Shown in pieces: positions 33,843 to 44,740 of a DNA stretch of 64,000 nucleotides. The stretch's first letter is position 1; each line of letters opens with the position of its first letter. A program made the translations under genes and the position numbers. A model generated the notes under the pieces. The model was not told where the DNA came from. It saw only the letters and a list, made by a program, of their open reading frames with translations, and did not search any database. This DNA is from Dipteronia dyeriana (Eukaryota; Streptophyta; Magnoliopsida; Sapindales; Sapindaceae): the NCBI GenBank assembly GCA_032871835.1, contig CM065299.1, forward strand, positions 45,582,706-45,646,705, in the 5' to 3' direction.

Positions 33843-34996
33843 ACATTATGTTGTGTTTTTCTTAACCCAAACTTTCTTGACAAGTTTCTCATTCCTACTT
33901 TTATTAACATGCTTTGAGTTGTTTTTAGGCACATTGACTCCATTAACACATTTTCAAACAAATCAAACAAAGCATTATCAACTTTCTTATGCATAGTAGA
34001 ACGAGGCATAACACAAGATTTAACAAACAAATCATCAACACATTTATTCTCAACATGCTTTTCCAAGGTCTTCTTAGGTCTAATTCTAGATCCATACATG
34101 GATGATTGCCTAGGACCATTCAAAGACATATCATGTAAATCATTGGCAATTCTACATTTATGAATGTATTCATAACATCTAGGTCTTATGTGTCCTACCA
34201 TGTTACAATAATGACAAATAGGTATGTATGTGAGAAGTTCACCATTTGCTTGAGCATTCAACTCATTTTGCCTTCTCACATTTTTACCTCTTTGGCGTGC
34301 AACACTAGATGTCTTTTTTTTTGCATTTGATGATGATGTAGATTGTCTTTGGCATTGTTGAGTCTTTTCCTTGACTTTCATTATTGATGTTGAGGCACCT
34401 CCGGTAGCATTCATGGCTTTACCGTTAGAGAGTGTACCTACAATTAAATTGCTACAACCTTTGACAGAAGTAAATTTGTTAGATGAAGGAGTTGATTTTT
34501 CATTAACATATCTTAAACCTCTTTTGTCGCTTGAAGGCTTTCCAACCTTAATGAGAGCTTTCATTTTTTTAGAGCTAGATAACATCTTGTTAATCATCTC
34601 ATTAGCCTCATTAAGTTTGCCATTAAGCACTTTCTCTTGATTCTCATGCTCATTAAGTTTTCCTTCAAGCACATTTTCAATTCTCCTAGCACGATCAAGA
34701 GATTCATCTCTTTGCTCAATTTCATGCTTCAAAATACTTAATCTATCATTGCTATCAATCAAGTTTTTCTCAAGATTAAGAATTTTGTCATTAAGATCAA
34801 TAACACATTTTGAGCTACAATTATGGATTTCTAACTTCTTAGTGAGAGACTTATTGATCTTAGAGATCCTTTCATTTTCTTGAATAAGATCTTTGATCTT
34901 TTGATCATCTAAGTCAATAGACTCACCTTCAACAAGAGAAGCCATAAAAGAATACATTTCTTTAATCATGATGAAACAAAAGAAGATAACAAACAC
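33821..34996 (-). pseudogene. gag: Sir-B copy 2 gag without its N-terminal domain
   Basis: This is an open frame of 391 codons. Residues 25-150 form a long coiled coil (ENERISKINKSLTKKLE and similar). A basic Ser-rich stretch with SNAKKKTSSVARQRGKN follows, then a complete CCHC zinc knuckle, CHYCNMVGHIRPRC (34175-34216). The usual copia gag/UBN2 domain seen in copy 1 (3864-3124) is absent: the frame starts only about 35 bases from the primer-binding site. Either about 1 kb was deleted or this subfamily is non-autonomous for the shell. The last 40 residues or so run past the normal gag end. Confidence 0.83.
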
Positions 34997-35030
34997 TACA
35001 AAGAAGATCTCTAAGTGCGTCTAGACACCT

Positions 35031-35042
35031 GCTATGATACCA
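35031..35042 (-). other. Primer-binding site of Sir-B copy 2
   Basis: The minus strand reads TGGTATCATAGC, 11 of 12 matches to the initiator tRNA-Met site. It is two bases from the LTR. Confidence 0.92.
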
Positions 35043-35359
35043 ATAGAAATTTCCCTTTATCTTTATAGTGTGAATATATCTAGCAGGGGGGTGAATAGGT
35101 ATATGCTCCAATTTTTATCTCCTTTTAAAAACAATGCAATTCTAACAATGCTTTATGAAAATTGTAAACAATGACACACAATATTTACATGGTAAACCTC
35201 CAAAGAGGAAACATCCACGGGTTGATACCACAATCACCAGTAAAAGCAAATCCACTATTTCAAATACAGTTACACACTCAAGCAATCAACACATGCTCTC
35301 CAAGCTATCACTCTCACTCTATCCATGAACCTAGTGATCTACTAAGCCGATTTCCTATC

Positions 35360-35620
35360 CAAGACCCCCTGTCTCTACGAAGATTCCTTGCTCATCTATC
35401 CGGATCCTCCCGAACCTAGACAAGACTTCTTCCTCAACTATCTGAGTCCTCCCGACTCTAGTCAAGACTTCCTTGCTCAACAATCTGAGGTCTCACACCT
35501 CTTGTCGAGACTTCAACTTGCTTAGCTATCCAAGTCCTCCCGACTCTAGCTAAGACTAATAATTGCTCAAATCAAAGAATCACTCTAAGATATGAGACTT
35601 TCTACCTCTTCACAAGGCAT
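35360..35620. repeat. Tandem repeats in Sir-B copy 2 LTR
   Basis: Degenerate units combine ATC(C/T)GAGTCCTCCCGACTCTAG and AAGACTTCCTTGCTCAAC. The same family of units occurs at 15060-15330 and 10330-10660. Confidence 0.8.
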
Positions 35621-36410
35621 CTAAGCGATCATGAATGCAAAACGCAAACAAGCACTCAACATAGAAAATGATGATCAACAAATTCTATGGACATGCAACT
35701 AGATAGCTAGATTATGCTTTCAAAGAACAATCACAAATGCATCTAGACAACCTAAGCATGTTATCAACTAAGAACATAGATATGAAGATATTGACACCAA
35801 TTGAAACACAACCTAGTTCTTAGAAAATGAAGATAGATCTAGAAATAATCAATCAAGCATAAGAACAAAAGATTTCTAGAAACAATTTCATGTTTATCAA
35901 GTTTAGCACAAATCATTCAATTTGTCACAAATCTAACTAAACTTGAAAATCAAATCAAAAAACCACAAAATTATATCAAAATCATCTTAGCCATGCTTCT
36001 TAATCAAAAGACATCAATCAATAAGAAGATCTAAGAAGAAAACTAAGAAGTAGATGATTTTACCAACAAGGATGAAAATCAAGAACTGAAGATCTGGTCA
36101 AAAGGAAACATCTAGACATAACTTGGTTCTGTAAATACTTGGGGTTTGTACAACTCTTCAAGACACTCAAAATCGGTTTTTGAATCAAGTGATTCGGAGT
36201 AGAAATGAAGAAGTTATCACAAAAACAAAAATCAAAATGTTGAGAGAAAAATTCTGCACTTGTTCTTCAAATTCGTTTTTCTCAACTTGTTAATGAATGA
36301 GAGGGAAGGAGAGGTTTTAAAGAGAGAACAACCAAATGAATGAATTTACCCCATTCTTTAGTGCCTCCCCGAGATGGCATGTGGGTACCTCAGGGCAGAG
36401 CACCTTTTTG

Positions 36411-36437
36411 GCCGAGATGGCCACGCGCCATCTCAGG
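36411..36437. promoter_or_regulatory. Palindrome in Sir-B copy 2 LTR
   Basis: CCGAGATGGC and GCCATCTCAGG surround CACGC, with one mismatch relative to copy 1. A half-site, CCCGAGATGGCATGTGGG, lies about 45 bp to the left. Confidence 0.8.
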
Positions 36438-37224
36438 ATGGTGCAAGGTGATGGCTTGAGCCAGTGCACCGTATCCCTTGCGCTCCTCTCGCGTTCTTCT
36501 ACCATTCATTGGCCTCCAAACTTCGAATTCAAATCCGTTTGAAGATTACAAATTAGGACTCCCTCACGGACATGGACATATAAGATACTCAACCGAAAAA
36601 ATACTAATTCGACTCGATATATGAATACAAAGACAATGTATGCAACATGAGTTGAAAGTGTAGTATCTTTTGACTCAGAACTTGAAATCAATAGTATGAG
36701 TAACCGAAATGACCAGAACTCAATCATGAATAATATAAGACTAAAATCAAGTTCAAAATCCATGTTATACAAACATATAAACAAACAAACTCATTTCACA
36801 CAAGAATGCAAACTACATAGAGAAAGTCTCTAATCATGCATTTTCCAAAACATGTTACTTTCATACCAATGCATGAGCATTCAACTTCAAGTGTGTGAAT
36901 GTGTTATACCAAATGATGCGCTACAATGCAGTGACACAAATGAATGAATTGTGTGTGTGTACGCATTTAATGATGCACAACTAAGCAGGGACATATATGA
37001 ATGAATTGTGTGTGTGTGCGCTTACGTCTTGCAAGAGGAAGAAGGACCTCGATACCTTAGCATCTAAGAATAGTACCAATCCTCTTGAAGACGAACTTTG
37101 CATTATGAGAAGTTGCTTTTCTACCTTGAAGTTCTTATCATCACGAACCACTTAAGTAACTAAGCATTACAAAGAAATGAAGTTTTGTTATGGAATCAAG
37201 CCAACACACGTCTAAAACCTAACA

Positions 37225-37976
37225 TTGGTGTCGAAAAGAAATATTTTTTCAAAAAAGATTCTTTTTCAATAAGTAAATCCACTTAGAGATAGTATTCTTG
37301 CCCACCAAGTAAATCCTTTTTATGAAAGGATTTGAGAACCTATATAAATCTCTATATTAATTTCGGCCAAGGCTTACTTTTCTAAATGAGATTTCGGCCA
37401 AGGTTAAGGTTTTTATGAGAGAAAATTTTGGCCAAGCAAGAGAATTTTGAGAGAAAAAAAATTAGCTTTTGCTCTAGATAAAATTTAGCCAACTCATAGA
37501 TATTGTTTATTGAATTCGGCCAAGGAGAAGAGAAATGGGGAACATTTTTGTTTTCGATAGTGCACTAGTATCCTTTACATCAAAAGGGTTTTGTGTACAA
37601 AAATCGAATTGGGTTCACACGAGTTTCAATCTAATAGAACGATAATTCACATGTGATCGAACATTCTTGGGTTTTCCCTTGGAGGAATATTGTGACTAAC
37701 AAAAGAAAGATATTTTGTTTGTTTCCACCCTCAGGTATACAATTTAAAGAAAGAGAGCCCACATTCCTAGATGATTCACATTCCTAATTGAATTGGAAGA
37801 TTAAGCAGATTCAATTCGACGCTAGTTCAATCGTCATGAAAAAAAAGGGTACGATACTTTTAATATATGTGAATTAATCTAGGGTTAAGGTTCTTTCTTT
37901 TAAAGGGAAATTTTTTAAATATAACAAACCCTAATTTTATGCTTCTGCCGTATTTTTGAATCAATTTTTCCCTATA
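37225..37976 (+). repeat. Cop-A LTR fragment (copy 7), right part
   Basis: Plus-strand Cop-A LTR from TTGGTGTCGAAAAG to the decayed end TTTTTCCCTATA. The left part was separated by Sir-B copy 2 and later lost. It contains TATATAAAT at 37341-37349 and the FGQ-rich-looking TTTCGGCCAAG repeats typical of the family's transcribed part. Confidence 0.88.
37341..37349 (+). promoter_or_regulatory. TATA box of Cop-A LTR
   Basis: TATATAAAT follows the AAATCCTTTTTATGAAAGGATTT repeat unit, a context shared by other Cop-A LTRs. It is the best core-promoter candidate of the family. Confidence 0.6.
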
Positions 37977-38643
37977 ATAAATACCATCATTGAAGGGCCC
38001 ACCCTGGTTGGCACATCTTACAATTCAAGAAAGAACCATGCAAGGAAGATTCCCTACATTGATGAAGGTCAGGGTATCTTCAAGGTCGACTAGATCCTGG
38101 CTAACTTGTCCCAGTCAGCCCAGATTTTTTTCTCAGAGGCAGATGTCTACAACACCATGCTGTCCTAAGATGATCCCAAGGTAAGCATGGTGTAGATTGC
38201 CAACTATGTGGTCCACCGCATACTCATCGACATAGGCAATAGTGTAGCCATTCTCTTTAAGGAAACCTTGGAAAAACTCAATTTGAAGCATTGGTGCAAT
38301 AATAGCTTCACAACCCCACTTTATGGCTTCACTGGGGATTCGATCATACTGGTGCGGTCAAAGTTCCTTCCAATGATCTCTGGAACCGCACCCCTCCAAC
38401 AAAATATCATGATAGACTTCGTTGTGGTTGACACCTCATCGGCCTACAATGCGATACTAGGAAGAAATTCTGTCATCCTTAAAGGGGGTCTTATCCATCT
38501 ACCATAAAGTCTTAAAGTTTCTAGAAGCGAACAAGGTAGGTGAGGTACTCGGGGACCAGTAAGCAGCCAGAAAATGCTATGCGGTGTCTACTAATTCCAC
38601 AGCTTTGGCAAAATAGTTTGCGAAAGTCACAATAATCTAGGAT
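37977..38643 (+). pseudogene. pol: Tat-2 gag end and protease
   Basis: It is colinear with Tat-1 20290-20940. 38208-38507 has HRILIDIGNSVAILFKETL, where the active-site DTG has become DIG (38229-38237). TPLYGFTG and VVVDTSSAYNAILGRN follow. Upstream (37985-38200) is the end of gag in broken frames. The sequence is interrupted at 38648 by Cop-A copy 2 and resumes at 48687. Confidence 0.85.
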
Positions 38644-38648
38644 ATAGA

Positions 38649-41056
38649 TGTTGGGATATGCTCGATAGCAAGAGTGTAATAATGTATCTGACAATAATTT
38701 CATATTAATAAAGTGATTTCTAGTTTAACAAATCTTATAGCATTTATAGTTTAATTATTATAATTGTCAAAAGTGAATAATCATAAGGTAAAAAGACTAT
38801 GAGAAAAGAAGAATTGTTTATACATCTAGATATGTATGAGGTAGACGAAATTCTTTAGTTAGTCTTGAATAATATTCACAACTTAAGATAAAAGGTTGAG
38901 CGCTTTTATCTTGTCAAAGTTGTAGATTCTTTTGCTAGCATTTAAGTGGGATCAAATGTGTTATGGTTAGTCTAAAATGATAAAGTAAGGTGCCGTTGGG
39001 CAAAAGAATCTAGTGCACGGGGTGCATTGAATAGGATCACAATTAAATACTTTATCTAGAACCGTCAATGGATAAAAGTTTTCATTTGAAGACAATCGGA
39101 GAGTCTATCTCAATCCTGAGATAAATGATGGACTTATAGTTACAAGTGTAATTATTTGAGCTATCAATGATTACGATTATATAGCATAGTCTATCCTCGA
39201 TAGTTTGGTGGTATTCATTTGGTAATCAATAGAGGACTTCATTTATAGATATGGACATCGTGGCTCCATTTATATAATGAGAGTAGAATACTATCATATG
39301 GATGTTTTGAGGTATTGGATATTAAATCTTAACGTTAAGTTTTCAATAGTGTCTATTGAAACATGGCTTTTGGACAAGTAAAAATATCCAAGTTCAAAAT
39401 GTGGTCATATGAGTAAATATGATAACTTGGAGAGCTATAGGCGGTCTATGAGCTCTTGGCGATTACTGGTATTCTTCACGAGGATACACTTTCTCCAATA
39501 AGGTTGTCTAGGGTATGATTGAGTAACACCAACATGTTATATCTTTATTTATGAGTTCAATTTTAGTTCTTTAGTGGAATGGACTAAAGTTAAAAAGATC
39601 GGACCTAAGAGAATCATTTGTTGATTGTGATTGGGTTGAGTCTGTTGGAGCTTAAATTTAGATAGCCCGCCAAGAACCCCAATCGACACGAACTTACATG
39701 GATCACTTGATATATTCTACCGAACCAATTTAGGGGTTCATCTAGAATTGTATTAAGGCATGTGAACTTGTTTCTTTTTGTAAGAATAGGTCTAGTTCAC
39801 ATGTGGACTTTTTTTTAAGGTCCAGTGGATTTAATAAAATAAGAAAAATAATATATGGCCCATATACATGTGTTGGGCGACAAGGCTATTGAGAATAGCT
39901 TAAATATATTATTTTATTTTATTATTTAATTAAATGGAAATTAATTAATTTGTTGATTAATTTAACTATTTAATTAAAAGTCAAAATCTTTTTCCTAGTA
40001 GGAGATGGTCTCCTCAAATTATACTATCGTTAGTAGTATAATTAATATTAAAGACTATATTTGACAAGTAGATAAATAAAAGAAATTATTTATCTAATCA
40101 AATTAAGAAGTCTTTAATATGGTTACAAATACACTATTGAGTTGGATTAGGAGTCTTGGTGTAGGATAGAATTCTTTTTTTTCAAAGGATAATTAGACAC
40201 CAAGTAAATCTACCTAAGGAAAGGATTCGTAACTAACAAGTAATCCTTCTTAGGAAAAGAATTATGTCTCCTAATTATATTCTTGTGAATTTCGGTCAGC
40301 TGATAAATATATATAAGAGGATAGAATTCATTTTAGAAAAGGATTCTTAACTATTAAATAAATCCACCTAAGGAAAGGATTCTTGCCAACCAAGTAAATC
40401 CTTCTTAGCAAAGGATTTGTGATCCTATATATATATATCCTTGTGAATTTTGGCCAGCTCTATGATTTTAGAGTGAAAATTTCGGCCAACATAAGTACTT
40501 TATAAGAGAGAATTTTGAGAGAGAAAAAATTAATATTTTACTCTAGACAAAATTCAATCAACTCTAAGATATAGGGTGTAGAAGTCGGCCAAGGGGAAAA
40601 GAGAAAAAGACCATGTTTTTGTTTTTAATAGTACACTAGTATCCTTTACATCAAAAGGGATTTGTGTACAAAATCAAATTGGGTTCACGCGAGTTTCAAT
40701 CAAGTAGATTGATAATTCACAAGTGACCGGACATTCTTGGATTTTTCTCTTGGAGGATATTTGAAACTAACAAAGAAAAGATTTTGTTTGTCTCTATCCT
40801 CAGGTATACAATTTAAAGAAAGGAAGCCCACACTCCTAGGTGATTCACGTTCATGATTGGATTGGAAGATCTTGTGCAATCAATTCGGCACTTGTTCAAT
40901 CGTCACGAGAAAAAGATACCACACTTTTTATATACATCAATTAATCTAGGGTTAAGGTTCTTGTTAGTCAAAAGGGAAAATTTTTATTTATACACAAACC
41001 CTAATTTTCTAATTTTCTCACGCTACCATTGCGTTTTGAACTGTTTTTTCCCTACA
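38649..41056 (+). repeat. Cop-A copy 2 5' LTR
   Basis: It runs from TGTTGGGATATGCTCG to TTTTTTCCCTACA. Upstream repeats with GGAAAGGATTCTT...AAGTAAATC lie at about 40189-40425, before a short TA run (40425-40438). Confidence 0.94.
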
Positions 41057-41058
41057 AT

Positions 41059-41070
41059 TGGTATCAGAGC
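41059..41070 (+). other. Primer-binding site of Cop-A copy 2
   Basis: TGGTATCAGAGC is a perfect match to the initiator tRNA-Met site. It is two bases after the LTR. Confidence 0.97.
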
Positions 41071-41197
41071 CTGGTTGTACCCTTGATTAATTGATGTATA
41101 TTTTCGTGAATCTTTTTCTTTTTATTGTATCTATGCAAGTTTTAGAAAGAGATGGCACTCTAGGTATTCACATATATATTTACATTGGAATGTATGG

Positions 41198-41202
<5 letters not shown>

Positions 41203-41241
<39 letters not shown>
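41203..41241. repeat. (TA)n microsatellite in leader
   Basis: A TA run of about 39 bp. It encodes only a Tyr-Ile artefact. Confidence 0.95.
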
Positions 41242-41244
<3 letters not shown>

Positions 41245-41584
41245 TTATATGTGGTTTGTTATTGCTCAATTTTTATCGTATAATTTCAATGTATTTTTTT
41301 TTTGGGATTGTAACAAGAAGGGTGGTCTATTATCGCCATAATTACCTTCTTGGTAGTTGCTAATTTTGATTTTATTTTGTTGTTGTAATTAAAAAAAAAC
41401 TGCACTTGTTGTTATAAAAAAAACTGCAGTAATTTTTTTTATTTTAAATTATTCTGTAATACATTCAAGTATCGAAGACTCGAAGATTTGAAGAATTGGA
41501 AGCAACCGGAACAAGTTTGGGACCGTGCGAGCTGTAGCAACAAACGTGTGTGCAAAGAGCACGCGGCCACATTTGTTGTGGCAT

Positions 41585-41634
41585 GGGCTGCGCATGGCAG
41601 CCCTATGGAAGCCATGGGCTGCGCATGGCAGCCC
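41585..41634 (+). promoter_or_regulatory. Twin GC-rich hairpins in Cop-A leader
   Basis: GGGCTGC-gcatg-GCAGCCC (41585-41603) is repeated with the same sequence at 41616-41634, a 31-bp step. Each has a 7-bp perfect stem. It may act in RNA packaging, dimerisation or translation control. That is an inference from position. Confidence 0.7.
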
Positions 41635-41647
41635 TTTATGGGGTTGT

Positions 41648-41690
41648 GGCATGCGCACACCCATGGGTAGGAGCCAAGGGTGCGCATGCC
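41648..41690 (+). promoter_or_regulatory. 11-bp inverted repeat in Cop-A leader
   Basis: GGCATGCGCAC (41648-41658) pairs perfectly with GTGCGCATGCC (41680-41690) around a 21-base loop holding two CATGGG motifs. It follows the twin hairpins directly. Confidence 0.7.
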
Positions 41691-42484
41691 CATGGGAGGA
41701 AGTTGAGAGACTCCAAACGACGAAGGTCACTTGAAGACTTGTTCACCAAGAAAGTTGTTTTTTGTATTCCAAGACATGTAATTTACTTGCTTTTCTAGGA
41801 TGGACAAATTTAGCTATTTATATTTTTTGTAAATATTGTAGCGTTTGTCATTGTTTGATAACATGTCATATAGAATAGGAGTGCCACTCATATATTTCTT
41901 TTGGTATGAACATGCATAGAATGGTTTAGTTATCTGAATTGGTATCTAGATAACTTGGTAAATCATTCTTTGGAAATCAATCGCACGCCTTAAATAATTG
42001 AGTGGGAGAAGGTGTTTTGGACACCTACGGCCTCCAAGTTTAGTTGAGCTTTAGGTTTTGTGTAATAACCTCCCAAGAGGTATTCATGAATGGAATTTAG
42101 CAAGATACTTCCTTACAAGGATAGACTAGACAATTAGCCAAAACGATATCTACTCCTAAAGGAGGGATATTCGTGAGGGATTATATTGAAGGTCGATAAC
42201 TTGGTATTACACTCAATGTAATTTTATTAATATCCTCCCAAAAGTTCTTGTTAATAAAAATTACAAGGCTAAAATTGAAAACGTTGGTTGTTATGTTAAC
42301 AATTAGGTGGGACCTAGTCCAACTAGTAAATGTTGTGAACTCCCAAAAGAGGCGTGATATTTATGGGTGTTGGATCACCGTTGAATTTTTACGATTGATT
42401 TATTTTTTTTAATTCAAGACAAATATTCGAAAGTGCTTTATCATGATTATTTACTTATATAATTTTTGTTATTGTTCAGAAATC

Positions 42485-43286
42485 ATGACCCCACCTCTAA
42501 TTCAACATCCTTAAAGATAAAACTTTAACTGGTGATAATTATGTCACATGGAAAATGAAAATTGGGCTTTTATTGCAATCCGAAAAGCATAAGTTCATTC
42601 TATGCACTCCTAAACCACCTACTCCTACTAATGAATCTACTCAGGAGCAAAGAGATGAGTATCAGCAGTGGGAGTCTTATGATGAGATGGCTAAATCTTA
42701 CATGATGGCCACCATCTTCGATATGTTGTAACAACAACATGAAGGAATGAAGACTGTTGCTGATATAATGATGTCTCTAGAGAAGATGTTTGCTATGAGG
42801 TCTAGGACAACTAAGAGAGAGGCAGTGACTGTTTTTATGAATCTTAGGATGAAACCTAGACAGGCTGTGAAAGATCACATGATGAAAGTCATAGCACATC
42901 TCAACATTGTTGAACTGAATGGTGCTGAGATAGATGGTGAGACCAAAATTAACATGGTTGTCAACTCACTTTCGGATTCCTTTGATCAATTCAAGTTGGA
43001 ATACACCATGAATAAAAAGGAATACACCTTGCAAGGCCTGATGCAAGATGTTCAAAGCACGGAAAAAATCATTGTAAGAGGCAAAGGTCAAGAGATTCAT
43101 TCCGTAGGTAAAGTTGCTTCTGTTAAGACCCGTAAGAAGGTCAAGAAACAATAGAAGAAAAAGAAAATAGGACCTACTAAAAAGGAGACAAAGAAAGTAA
43201 CCAAGATCAAAGGGAAATGTTTCCTTTGTGGTGAAAAGGGACATTGGAAAAGAAATTGGCCAAAGTCTCAAGACAAGAAGGAATAA
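42485..43286 (+). pseudogene. gag: Cop-A copy 2 gag
   Basis: It starts at ATG 42485 and slips frame within ten codons. It then reads DNYVTWKMKIGLLLQ, a Pro-rich KPPTPT and DEYQQWESYDEMAK. The open stretch 42747-43154 holds MMSLEKMFAMRSRTTKREA, LNGAEIDGETKINMVVNSLSDSF and a Lys-rich end. After a UAG come the nucleocapsid and CFLCGEKGHWKRNW (43218-43259). This is a CCHC knuckle whose last Cys is now Trp, so zinc binding should be lost. Confidence 0.9.
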
Positions 43287-43933
43287 GGTAATATTAATTA
43301 TCTTGAAACATGTTTTTTGGCCGATTCTAAGGATTCTTGGATCATAGATTCCGAAGCCACTAATTATGTTTATTTTTCCTTACAGGGGTTCAAGGAAAGG
43401 AGAAGGCTTAATGAGAACGAATTCAACTTGCGTTTAGGCAATGGAGCGTTGGTGTCTGCTAGTTCAGTGGGAGATATTAGAATTATTTTAGATTCTTATA
43501 GGCATTTCGATTTAATAGATGTTTATTATGTACCTCAATTCAAGAGGAATTTAATTTCAGTTTCTTATTTTAATAAATTTGGTTATTCGGTTACTTTTAA
43601 TATAGCGTTTATTATTAGCAAGAATGATAAATTTATTTGCAAAGGTACATTGGAAAACGGTTTATTCTATTTGCATGGAAATATCTCTCACTTGTTAGAC
43701 ACAGAATCAACGGAACCTAATCATAAAAGAGTAAAATTATCAAAAGATGAAACCTACCTCTGGCATTTGAGTCTAGGTCATATTAACCTTAATAGGATTA
43801 AAAGATTGGTATGTGACGGACCCCTAAGTGACTTAAAGGTTGATGATCTACCAACTTATGAATCTTGTTTGGAAGGTAAAATGACCAAAAGGTCGTTTAC
43901 GACTAAAGGTGCAAGAGCCATCGAATGTTTATG
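43287..43933 (+). pseudogene. pol: Cop-A copy 2 protease and zinc domain
   Basis: The 205-codon frame from 43317 begins with the retropepsin SWIIDSEATNYVYF. The usual DSG is DSE (Gly to Glu, 43347-43355), which should kill the enzyme. LRLGNGALVSASSVGDI and LIDVYYVPQFKRNLISVS follow. The GAG-pre-integrase zinc domain reads LWHLSLGHINLNRI...YESCLEGKMTKRSFTTKG, where the first Cys of the usual pair appears as Tyr-Glu-Ser-Cys. Confidence 0.9.
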
Positions 43934-44740
43934 ATTGATACACACTGATGTGTGTGGACCTATGAGCATTCAAGCTAGAGGTGGATATGAGTACTTCATC
44001 ACATTCACGGATGATCACTCTAGATTTGACTATGTGTATCTCATGAGAGATAGTTTGGATGCTTTTGACATGTTCAAATCATTTAAAGCTGAAGATGAAA
44101 ATCAGCTTGAGAAACGAATAAAAATCTTGAGGTCTGATCATGGTGGAGAATATCTATCTGTTGAGTTTCAGCAACATCTTATTGATAATGGGATAATTTC
44201 TCAGTTTTCTGCACCAGGCACACCTCAACAAAATGGGGTGGCAGAAAGGAGAAATATAACTCTTTAGGATATGGTCAGGTCTATGTTGAGTTATTCAACG
44301 CTTCTTAATTCATTTTAAGGATATGCTTTACAAACCGCAATGTATATTATAAATGATGCACCATCTAAGTCGATTCCTAAAACACCGCATGAGTTGTGGA
44401 CCAGGCGAAAGCCTAGTTTACAACACTTAAGGATATTTGGATGTCCTGCGCACGTGTTAAAAGGAAAGATAGAAAAGATGGAGTCTCGCTCAGAAACATG
44501 CATATTTGTAGGGTATCCAAAAGGAACAAAATGATATTATTTTTATAGTCTTTCAGATCTTAAAGTATCTGTTTTAACAAATGCTAAATTTCTGGAAAAA
44601 GAATATATGAATAATTTGGTGCCTAAAAGTAGAATTGTCCTAAATGAGCTTTTAGGAGATACAATTCTACAAGATGTTTGGCAACCAAGCCCAATTGTAA
44701 GTTTCGTACCAACACAAGATCAACAATCTACCATACCTCA
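43934..44740 (+). pseudogene. pol: Cop-A copy 2 integrase
   Basis: After a UGA, 43935-44267 carries HTDVCGPMSIQARGGYEYF, TDDHSRFDYVYLM, RSDHGGEYLS and PGTPQQNGVAERRN. All three catalytic acids (D, D, E) are present. Stops then interrupt at 44266 and about 44318 (UAA where the family has Trp). The C-terminal part, 44340-44534, has LWTRRKPSLQHLRIFGCPAHVLKG and FVGYPKGTK, followed by an acid-rich linker in 44607-44800. Confidence 0.92.

Larger units (their letters stand above)
28866..37224 (-). mobile_element. Sir-B copy 2, Sirevirus-like copia element
   Basis: Order on the minus strand: 5' LTR (37224-35045), primer-binding site, gag C-terminal part, protease, integrase, RT, RNase H, a 1.4-kb non-coding stretch, polypurine tract, and 421 bp of 3' LTR. 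It inserted into a Cop-A LTR (37225-37976 continues that LTR). The 3' LTR is cut at 28866, so no target duplication can be checked. Active-site residues in protease, RT and RNase H are still present, which makes this the best preserved pol here. Confidence 0.9.
35045..37224 (-). repeat. Sir-B copy 2 5' LTR
   Basis: It is 2180 bp, from AGAAATTTCCC (TG decayed to AG) to CCTAACA. It carries the AAACCTCCAAAGAGGAAAC motif (about 35192), tandem repeats (35360-35620), the palindrome (36411-36437) and TGTGTG runs. The first 90 bp differ from copy 1, so this is a separate subfamily. Confidence 0.92.
41071..42484 (+). other. Cop-A copy 2 5' leader (no gene)
   Basis: This is about 1.4 kb of untranslated leader before gag. 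It has a TA run (41203-41241), two GC-rich hairpin units (41585-41634) and a perfect 11-bp inverted repeat (41648-41658 with 41680-41690). Short frames in it are not conserved as proteins. Confidence 0.87.

Noticed and set aside
33821..34996. A coiled-coil zinc-knuckle protein that could be a host gene.
   Set aside because: It lies between the Sir-B primer site and protease and has the gag knuckle, so it is retrotransposon gag.
41091..41363. Tyr-Ile repeat proteins at 41091, 12701, 58011 and 58013.
   Set aside because: They are translations of TA microsatellites.
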